Origin: Neurospora crassa OR74A
Lineage: Eukaryota; Ascomycota; Sordariomycetes; Sordariales; Sordariaceae
Assembly (NCBI RefSeq): GCF_000182925.2
Contig: NC_026507.1
Coordinates: 806,001 to 870,000, forward strand
Direction: 5' to 3'
Length of the DNA: 64,000 bases
Shown here: positions 11,977 through 19,150 of the stretch, piece by piece
Position numbering within the stretch: position 1 is the first letter of the stretch
Layout of the letters: each line of letters opens with the position of its first letter
Made by a program: the position numbers and the translations under genes
The notes under the pieces: generated by a model
The model's database searches: none
Seen by the model: the letters and a program-made list of their open reading frames with translations, nothing else
What the model was told of the DNA's origin: nothing

Positions 11977-12064
11977 GTTTTCAATTAATACCGTTAAATA
12001 TACTAAAAGAATAGATATACGGACTACAAATCTAAAAGATTGGAAAGATTCAATTTGAATTTCC

Positions 12065-12134
12065 GGGCGCGCAGCGCCCTTTCCATTGTGCGCGCAGCGC
12101 ACGGGCCGCAAGCCCCCTTCCCGGCCGCAGGCCG
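12065..12134. repeat. Cluster of four hairpins with GCA triloops
   Basis: Four short stem-loops follow each other. 12065-12079 is GGGCGC-GCA-GCGCCC. 12088-12102 is GTGCGC-GCA-GCGCAC. 12103-12115 is GGGC-C-GCA-A-GCCC, with one mismatch next to the loop. 12122-12134 is CGGCC-GCA-GGCCG. Stem sequences differ while the loop is always GCA. The cluster lies 35-105 bp inside the right terminus and is GC-rich, in contrast to the AT-rich core it adjoins. Confidence 0.8.
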
Positions 12135-12150
12135 CCCATGCCCAAAAAAG

Positions 12151-12169
12151 AGGTCTGATTCTGAGATAA
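12151..12169 (-). repeat. Right terminal inverted repeat
   Basis: Reads TTATCTCAGAATCAGACCT on the minus strand and pairs with the left end at 4939-4958. It directly abuts the right copy of GGGGCGGG. Confidence 0.65.
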
Positions 12170-12177
12170 GGGGCGGG
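12170..12177. repeat. Target-site duplication, right copy (GGGGCGGG)
   Basis: Identical to 4931-4938 and directly adjacent to the right terminal inverted repeat. Confidence 0.7.
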
Positions 12178-12641
12178 CGCGGTTATCGGTGACCCGTGTT
12201 AACGAACGTCTTCGGAAGTCGGCGGCATCATATAAGTAAACATCACAGCGGGAACAAGACAACAATACCGTAGCAGCTTTTTGCTGTTGTCATATTGAAC
12301 TTGCAATTCCGTGGTCCATATGACCCATATACACTGCTATCCGGATGCTATCAAGCTGACCAAGTAAAATACCCCCCAACGCCGTCCAAATGTGTACTCA
12401 GTTCATCCTTTAAGATCGCCAGTCCTGTAGCTTTGCCCTGGAACCCAGTCGATAACCATAATCAAGTCTCAATATAGTATGTGAACGTTCCGCAACTTCA
12501 CAACATAAACCATGGCCCATCAAACAACCTGCCGTCGCCTCGTAGAGTCATTAACGTGCTGTGACACCGAGACAAAACAGGCTTCGAGATGCAAAACAAA
12601 ATCATCGCTAGCAGCAAGGTACGTAATTACGCAAAACATAC
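12178..12641. other. Intergenic region between transposon and F-box gene
   Basis: 464 bases of normal composition. No gene was recognised. It should contain the 3' untranslated region of the F-box gene. Confidence 0.4.
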
Positions 12642-14717
12642 TTACTCGGGAACGATGAACTTGTCAATATCGACCCTCTCAAAAACGCTCGTCATATCCC
12701 ATCGGTGCCAGTGGAGGGCCAACGTATTGTGGGAGGCCAAAAAGAGGTCGCAGTCTATCCAGTCGTCTGTTTGGTCGTTAGCATTCCCTTCAGTTCCCCC
12801 TGCTCTTCCAGCAAATAGATGTGATACTAAGGACTCAGAAAAAAAGCACTTACCATCCCGAAAGTTATGTTCGGCCACATGGCCCTTGGCCTTGACTACC
12901 CTCGCCCCTCGAAACTCCTCTTCATCTGCAACCTTGACGAACCCTCCCTCCCCTATATCCTTTGCGACAAAGGTATACTCCCCCCTGGGCACATTCGGGT
13001 CGCCAGTAAGCTTGATCCCCGCCAACCCACCCTTATAAACCTTGGACTCTAGCTTCCTCTTTTGAAACTCCTCATCCGTCTCATTCTCCCGCCTTTCAAT
13101 CTCTGCATCTTGTATGCTCGGATCATCGTCAGGCTGATGCATCAAAATGAACTCGCACCCATGCGGCCCATAATGTCCCACAAAGATCCCCCTGTATGGC
13201 TTCTCAGGCGTGGGTGTGTACAATTTCTCGTCCAGCGTCGAGTACGTCACCAGCTCTTCGCCAATATGCGCCCGCATCACCCTTCCAAACTCTACCCACC
13301 TCCTCAAGTGGAACGCATGGTCGCTGACCTCCGCCCGTGTGGCAGGCGGGCTCTGCAGAATCTTGGATGTGGCCTCGGCGTTATACCCCCCGTGCACACC
13401 CACTGGCCCCACGTTGGCCACTCTATGGGGAGCCTCGATCGTGGGCGGCGGCCAGTACTTGTCGCGTAGAATGGTCATCATGCCGTGGTGGGGCACCGCG
13501 TTGCGCAGGCCGTCGCCGCCTCCAATGCCCGGAATGGCGCTTCGCATGAGGTAGTCCCGCGGCGAGAGGGAGCGGCTGAGGTCGGAATGGAGCAGGTCGC
13601 GGACGTCGTGAGCGTCCATGAGATCTTCGGCGTCGTGGATGACATTGTGCAGACGCTGGGCTTTGGCGAGGAAGAAGTTGGTGTGGAAGGAACGGCTGCG
13701 GGAGCCGGCCGACAGGGAGGAGCCGCCTTGGGCGCGTACTTCGACTTTGAAGTGTGGTTTGGGTCTGTTAGGGTCGTCTTTGTAGCGTTCGGAATCGAGT
13801 TCTTGCCAGGATCGGACCGTGGCGTTGTCGCTTTCGGGCGATTGATTTTCGGGATCGAGATGAAAGACGGGATGATCCAGGTGTAGACCCACGCGGAAGT
13901 CGTGCTTGCGAATCGGGTGGTCGTTAACGAGAAGATCGTCGTCCCAGAGGTGGCTGGGCACCGAGGCGACGAGTTGGTAGCCTTCGATGCAGCCGCGGCG
14001 CTGGTCGAAGCGGGCGATGATCAGACGGCCGTAGAGGCTGTCGTCGGCAAACCATATCTTGTATTTGGGCAGGAACCAGCGCGGGTCGTGGGCTTTGTAG
14101 AGCTGGCGGAACGACGTGTAGGGGTAGCAGGAAGTTACTCGGTAGCCGGGCACGTTTTCCTGGACGAGGCCTTGCCAGCGGAACTCGGACGTGGCGATGG
14201 TGCGCAGATGACGGCAGGTGGCCGAGACAGCGACCAGGTCGATGGCAGAGAGGTGGTCAAAGATGCCTTCGAGGAGTTCGGGAGGAAGACGAACGAGGGA
14301 GCTTGTTTGTTCGGGGAAGGTACTACTATTGACTTCATCTGCGACGTCCCTCTCGTCAGTATCGACTCTAGCCAGTATAGAGAGGAGGGGAGAAAAGGGA
14401 TGCCGACCTTGTTGCGACGCCATGTATTCTGCCATGCGCTCCGAATTGGCTTCTGTAGTAGCCGAGCAGAAGGAATGGCTTTCGGGGGTGTATGCGTCCA
14501 GGTCCAGCGGTTCTGCGTGTAACCTAGGCGTCTGGCGGTGATGGGGGTCGTCGTTGGCGGCGGCGGTAGAGGTAGCAGCAGGGGCGGCATTGAGGTTGTT
14601 GTCCGTCCCCTGCTGCGAAGGTGACGGCAGGATGTGATGCCATGGCGAAGGCCACGACTGGTTTGGCAGATTGCCCTCCATGTAGCTGAACAGAGGCCGG
14701 ATACCTAACAAAGACAC
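12642..14717 (-). CDS. F-box protein
   Basis: Predicted substrate adaptor of an SCF-type ubiquitin ligase. The N-terminal 130 residues are low complexity. An F-box-like domain lies at about 141-187 (LVRLPPELLEGIFDHLSAID, then TCRHLRTIA and FRWQGLV). The remaining 480 residues form a conserved-looking region, probably substrate binding, with no repeat type I can name. The frame is open throughout for 691 residues, but positions 12767-12853 look like an 87-bp in-frame intron. It has donor GTAAGT, branch site GCTAACG and acceptor CAG, and splicing joins HNFRD directly to DDWIDC. The likely CDS is therefore 12854-14717 plus 12642-12766 (662 residues). The stop overlaps another GTAAGT-like sequence, so a further 3' exon is not excluded. 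Confidence 0.8.
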   Translation of the reverse strand: MSLLGIRPLFSYMEGNLPNQSWPSPWHHILPSPSQQGTDNNLNAAPAATSTAAANDDPHHRQTPRLHAEPLDLDAYTPESHSFCSATTEANSERMAEYMASQQGRHPFSPLLSILARVDTDERDVADEVNSSTFPEQTSSLVRLPPELLEGIFDHLSAIDLVAVSATCRHLRTIATSEFRWQGLVQENVPGYRVTSCYPYTSFRQLYKAHDPRWFLPKYKIWFADDSLYGRLIIARFDQRRGCIEGYQLVASVPSHLWDDDLLVNDHPIRKHDFRVGLHLDHPVFHLDPENQSPESDNATVRSWQELDSERYKDDPNRPKPHFKVEVRAQGGSSLSAGSRSRSFHTNFFLAKAQRLHNVIHDAEDLMDAHDVRDLLHSDLSRSLSPRDYLMRSAIPGIGGGDGLRNAVPHHGMMTILRDKYWPPPTIEAPHRVANVGPVGVHGGYNAEATSKILQSPPATRAEVSDHAFHLRRWVEFGRVMRAHIGEELVTYSTLDEKLYTPTPEKPYRGIFVGHYGPHGCEFILMHQPDDDPSIQDAEIERRENETDEEFQKRKLESKVYKGGLAGIKLTGDPNVPRGEYTFVAKDIGEGGFVKVADEEEFRGARVVKAKGHVAEHNFRDGKCFFSESLVSHLFAGRAGGTEGNANDQTDDWIDCDLFLASHNTLALHWHRWDMTSVFERVDIDKFIVPE

Positions 14718-15260
14718 GTCCAGAGATCTTGTGGTGTAGAAAATGGAAATGAATTTTTGTCGGCCTTTGAAATGGTGACGACGTCCATGATATTTTAGCG
14801 TCTGGCTGTTAGTGCTTAGGCGCTCCGCTTACCCCACCTCTGTGTTGGCGATCTCGCGGCGATCAATGGGACACAGACGCATGGCGAGCAGGGATAGCAG
14901 CGACATGTCTTTCGTTAGTGCGCTACACTTATCCACCCAAGTATAGCCGTATACAGCGCTACTGTACTAACAATTGCAATGCAAGATGCCCATCACATGC
15001 ACCAGGCAACAAAGTGGAAGGGGAGGGGTTGCACTCCATCACAGCGCATACACTACTACCTCTACTGTGTATTGTATCACAGATCACGATGCATTTCGAT
15101 CCGCCTTAAGCGCCAACCACTCATCTAATCCGTTTACCTACCTACTGCCCGCTTCTCCATTCCGAATAACAAAAAATCTAGACCCCACCTCCTCATCCCC
15201 CCCCCCCCCCGGCCCAGCCTCCCTCCTCTATCACCCTACCTACCTACTTATCGCATTCAC
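14718..15260. promoter_or_regulatory. Divergent promoter region (F-box / cupin)
   Basis: 543 bases between two divergently read genes, so it probably carries both promoters. It includes a 14-base C run (15197-15210) and a TACC repeat close to the cupin start. No specific element was identified. Confidence 0.4.
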
Positions 15261-15855
15261 ATGGGTTTCATAGCCATCATGGCCTCCCTCCTGCCCATCA
15301 TCGACGACATCCTGCCAATGATCCTACCCTCTTCCGTTTCCGTCACCAGAAAATCCGATATAATCCCACCAATACCCCCAGTCATCCCCACGACGACGGC
15401 CAACGGGGAAAGAGGGAGCCATCGAGTGCGCGTTTACAGCCGAGATGCCGTGGTCAACAAGTTGGACAAGGTTTGCTCAACGGGTTCGTTACTACCTACT
15501 AATCGACTCATGTTGACCATTTTTAACTCAAATAAAAAAAAAAGTCCTCATCCTCTCCCCCAACTCCTACTCCACCGTCCGCCACCACGGCGAACAAGAC
15601 GCCATCATCTACGTCGCCTCGGGCAGCGGCGTGCTCCTGACTGCGCCCAAAGACGAAGGCAGCGAACCGGAACGGCATGAGCTTGACCAGGGTGACTTTG
15701 CTGCTGTCCCGGCTTGGACGGAATACCAGGCGTTGAACGAGTCGGCGGAGCAGGATACGCATTGGGTGATTATTCGCAGTGGGAGTCATCCGGTGGAAGT
15801 GCACCTTAAGGGGTGGGGAAGGGGGAAAGCTGAGTATCCGCCTTCGAGGGCCTGA
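15261..15855 (+). CDS. Small cupin-like protein, two exons
   Basis: Exon 1 starts at ATG 15261 (or at Met 15282, MASLLPIIDD) and runs to about 15475-15483. Exon 2 starts at about 15545 and ends at TGA 15853-15855. The second exon reads LILSPNSYSTVRHHGEQD, then YVASGSGVLL and GDFAAVPAWTEYQALN. This is the beta-strand pattern of a cupin barrel, with His-x-Gly-Glu-like residues and a GD..VP turn. The acceptor is the A-rich AAAAAG at 15544 after a CTAAT branch sequence. The donor is uncertain: GTTTGC at 15474 breaks the phase, while GTTCGT near 15485 keeps it. Metal binding and enzymatic role are unknown. The gene is divergent from the F-box gene. Confidence 0.65.
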
Positions 15856-16018
15856 GTTGTTCCTTTTTTTTATTTTTTTTATTTTTTTATTGGGAGGGAG
15901 TTTATGTGTGCTTTAGGATACTATCTGGCGAGGAGTGCGGTGCGGTGGGATGAGCGTTAATATACCCTTTGTTTTTGTTTTTGCTATCTTCTCCCTCGTA
16001 TCGAGAATCATCGAGACT

Positions 16019-17845
16019 CTACTTCAACCCCCCGATAACATCCAACACCGGCTTCAACCTCTCCACACTCTCAAACATCTGCGCATGATCCAACCGCGGA
16101 TACCAAACGATCTCCATCCCATTCCCCATCTTCTTGCGCATCATCTGTCCCTTCCCCTTCCCCTCCCCTTCCCACTCAACGTTGTCCTCATCCACAATTC
16201 CCTGTCCCAGTCCCTGACCTCCAGATCCACCCCATCCCAAATACCCCCTCACACTCTTGGTATCAACAATCAGATCCCTTTCCGCCAGACAAACCACCAC
16301 CCTTTTCTTTTCGTCCCCTTTTAGGAGGAAAGCCTCCAAGTCCTCCCTCCACAAGATATTCTGCCTCCAGAAGAACCCTCGCCCCAACGCCCTCGCTATG
16401 CCCAAATCTGTACTAGCAAAGTACCACAGCTGCCACTCATTCGCACTCCTCGGCGCGCGGCGCGTGAAGTTGTACGCTACCGAGGGCAAATGAAGACAAA
16501 TAGACACAGGGTCAGTGAGGATGAGTGTATTCGTCAGGGCCGCTAGACTCTTTCCTGCTGCTGCGCCCTCCTTCGCAGCCTTCGCTCCACTTCCGGGTAG
16601 TACAGGGTTGTTGAATAGGAAAGGCGTGCTGGACCTTAGGATAGGCGCCACCAGCGTTGACCCGTACGAGTGCGTCACGAGGGTAAAACCCTTATCTAGC
16701 GGAAATCCCCCTCCCTCTTGATTGTTATGGAAGGCTAGAATGGTTTCCAACTCCCTCAGAAATTCCCCGTGGGTAAGCACGGCCGGAAGGTCTGGGCCCG
16801 AGCCGGTAAGTCGGGAGGAAATTGGCAAGAGCTCAATGGCGAGGATGCCGATTTGCCCGTCTTCTTCGGACCCTACTGGACCGTGCGAGGTCTTGAGCGA
16901 GCTGAGAAGAGTGGTGTAGCTCCAGAGACCGATGCCGATACCGTGGATGAACACCACGGGCGCTTGGGTGCGTGATCGGTGTGGACGGAGGTAGTAGCTG
17001 AGGTGTTGGGTGGGCGACGTGTGGTGTCGGAGACTGGAGGGGATCAAGGGGATGGAGTGTTGGAGGCGTGGTGGGAAGAGGGTTGTTGTGGGTGTCTTGG
17101 CTGCTGTTGACGTCGCCGGTTTTGGTGACAGGGACCGAGATGGTCGATAATGCGTATACCCATGCCACGCCAACATGAAATGCGTGACCAAATCCAGCAG
17201 CGCAATAACCCCATACCAAACAACGCTGCGGTACCGGGTATCGATCGCGTCGAACGTCAGCCGCAAAGAAGTGGCAGTACCGCGGCCTGGTGGGAGTTTC
17301 CGGCCGAGGAGGGATTCGATCTTGGCCAGATAAGAGTCCAGCTCTTCCTCAATGTCTTCGTTGTTCCCTTTTGTCTCTCCGTTCCGGTCAAAGAAAGCCC
17401 AAAGCAGGAACTCCCGAACGTTCTCTCTCTTCACTTCCTCCACCTCCGCTCCTAGGAACCATAGCTTCAGATACTCATTCCAGTCTGTCGTGCTGTCTGA
17501 GGCCCTGTCGAACAGCTCTTCTCGCTCCTTGCGCCCGGGTAAGGGGGGATGTACAGCTTCGTGTGTAAGGCTGGACTTGTGCGGGAGGTAAAGGGTCGTG
17601 ATGTAGATGAGCTCTGTTGTGAGAAGGGCTGCGAGGAGGAGAATCGTGGTGAGGGAGGTGAGGATGGTGAGGAGCGAAGGAGGGATGAAGGAGGCGATAT
17701 GCGCTGCGTAGGGGGTCAAAGGAGATGGACGGTATCGGAGAGTAACCGCGATAAGGAGGAGGATGGTTTCGATGAGCGGGGCATATTGGAGCAGGACGAT
17801 GCAAACGCGAATGAAGATGAGGCGCGGGAAGGTGTTGTCTATCAT
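16019..17845 (-). CDS. Membrane-anchored alpha/beta-hydrolase
   Basis: Intronless 608-residue protein. Hydrophobic segments at about 8-35 and 50-87 suggest a membrane anchor, with a further hydrophobic stretch near 208-228. The hydrolase domain begins near 293 with VVFIHGIGIGLWSY, an oxyanion-type HG motif. The nucleophile elbow THSYGS (Ser393) replaces the usual GxSxG with T-H-S-Y-G. A putative acid lies in CLAERDLIVD, and the catalytic His is near 587 in LDHAQMF. The family includes lipases and esterases; the substrate cannot be deduced. The start is the first Met and places a hydrophobic helix at the N-terminus. Confidence 0.8.
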   Translation of the reverse strand: MIDNTFPRLIFIRVCIVLLQYAPLIETILLLIAVTLRYRPSPLTPYAAHIASFIPPSLLTILTSLTTILLLAALLTTELIYITTLYLPHKSSLTHEAVHPPLPGRKEREELFDRASDSTTDWNEYLKLWFLGAEVEEVKRENVREFLLWAFFDRNGETKGNNEDIEEELDSYLAKIESLLGRKLPPGRGTATSLRLTFDAIDTRYRSVVWYGVIALLDLVTHFMLAWHGYTHYRPSRSLSPKPATSTAAKTPTTTLFPPRLQHSIPLIPSSLRHHTSPTQHLSYYLRPHRSRTQAPVVFIHGIGIGLWSYTTLLSSLKTSHGPVGSEEDGQIGILAIELLPISSRLTGSGPDLPAVLTHGEFLRELETILAFHNNQEGGGFPLDKGFTLVTHSYGSTLVAPILRSSTPFLFNNPVLPGSGAKAAKEGAAAGKSLAALTNTLILTDPVSICLHLPSVAYNFTRRAPRSANEWQLWYFASTDLGIARALGRGFFWRQNILWREDLEAFLLKGDEKKRVVVCLAERDLIVDTKSVRGYLGWGGSGGQGLGQGIVDEDNVEWEGEGKGKGQMMRKKMGNGMEIVWYPRLDHAQMFESVERLKPVLDVIGGLK

Positions 17846-19150
17846 GGTAGCGGTTGGTGTTGATTGAACCCCTTGATGCTTTTGCCCTGTGAACTTTTGT
17901 GACGCTTGAAGTATAGGTATATTATCACTCGGGCGCGTTCAGGGCTTCATGCCCGGGTACGAGACAACATCTTGCTAGTTCCGACGATTTTTTTCTTTTT
18001 TGGTGGGGAGACGTCGATCCAGCCAGGACCCTGAAAATTCGTGACACAGGTGCAGAGGTAAAAAAAAAAATGTAACCGTTGACAAAAATGGATGCTACAA
18101 AATCCCAAACCAAGGAAACATCATTCGGCTCATGGTCCCAGAAAGGAAAACCAAAGGGAGATTGTTCCCAACAGAAATGGCAACTGGTGAGAATGGCTAG
18201 TGTAGCGAGAAAAGAGTTGGGGCTCCATTCAAACACTCCCTGCCGATTGGCCCAGACCCCAGGCGACCCTTATGACGTCATTGCAGCCATCCCCGTCCGT
18301 CTCGACGTTGACTTTCCCCTGGGCATGCCGGCGTTGCGAGGAAAATGCTCAAGAAAATATAGATCACATTTGGGTCAATCTGATGTTGACCGTTTCACTT
18401 GAGTTTTGCTGACGTCTCTGTCCGTCTGGCGTCTGGTGCGCCATCAGGTAAGCAAACCGTTGTTTTGTTCCATGTTTTAACCCTAGTCAGCATTCATCTT
18501 CATAACCATCACCGTGTTTCAGGGCATCAGGGCAGTCAAGTTCACTTGGGAGTGTGTGCGCACCAATTCGCGAGTCGCTGGCATTGGCATTTGCTGTCTC
18601 GTAGGCGGCCCGGCTGACTTGATCGAACATCAACACTCCACCTAGCCCGTCCAGCACAAAAGATTTAGCAACGAGGTCGTCCATTGGTAACTAGGTGTGA
18701 TATACCACTTGTCTGGTCCACTTATGGCTCTGTTAAGCTAGTTACGGCCTTCCAAGATGATGGCGTTCAAGATCTAGTATGGTAATTTCATGATGTCTTC
18801 ATGGCCGCCTCTAAACATGTTCGTAACATGGTCGGCAGACCATAGACCAGCGTCTCCGTGCATACTGTAAGGGCGTCATCATAATAGCACCGAGACCTGT
18901 AGCTGCCCATTAAATGTTGTTCAGTTTCCTTGCACACTGTACTTCGTCTTGGCCGTGAAAAAGAGCCGTCCGAACAGCCCCAGCCAGCTTCCTGGAGATG
19001 CCTGAACGCATATCAATGCTTAAGTCAGCTGCCGGCGGTGAGAATCCAGCGTGAAAATATGTACTGATCATTCACTCCTCCAGTAAAAAAAAATGCCAAC
19101 GGGACCTCACAGCATCGTAATTTCGATTTCGCCAAGTAATGCAGGTCCCG
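17846..19150. other. Intergenic region, 1.3 kb
   Basis: No convincing coding region on either strand. It contains a CRE-like palindrome at 18273-18280 and an A run near 18061. It should include the promoter of the hydrolase and the 3' end of the long coiled protein gene. Confidence 0.4.
18273..18280. promoter_or_regulatory. CRE/ATF-like palindrome TGACGTCA
   Basis: Perfect TGACGTCA about 430 bp upstream of the hydrolase start, with an inverted CCAAT box (ATTGG) about 27 bp to its left. A regulatory role is possible but unproven. Confidence 0.3.

Larger units (their letters stand above)
4939..12169. mobile_element. RIP-inactivated 7.2-kb DNA transposon with TIRs and 8-bp TSD
   Basis: The left end starts TTATCTCAG-CGC-TCAGACC; the right end, read on the minus strand, starts TTATCTCAG-AA-TCAGACC. 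Nine then seven bases are identical across a one-base length difference, and weaker similarity continues inward. GGGGCGGG flanks both ends. The interior from about 4990 to 12060 is extremely AT-rich and dense in TAA/TAG, as RIP produces. Two gene relics can still be read in constant frames: a DUF6589-like protein on + (about 5560-8250) and a RecQ-like helicase on - (about 9700-11640). Eight-bp duplications are typical of hAT and Zisupton-type elements, but I cannot place this element in a named superfamily. No intact coding capacity remains. Confidence 0.75.

Noticed and set aside
4985-12060. Interpretation of the AT-rich block as an LTR retrotransposon or a centromere-like region
   Set aside because: No direct long terminal repeats and no reverse transcriptase or integrase motifs were found; inverted ends with an 8-bp duplication and helicase/DUF6589 relics fit a DNA transposon better.
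12050-12265. 71-residue minus-strand frame across the hairpin cluster
   Set aside because: It is produced by the GC-rich hairpins at the transposon end; composition is explained by the palindromes.
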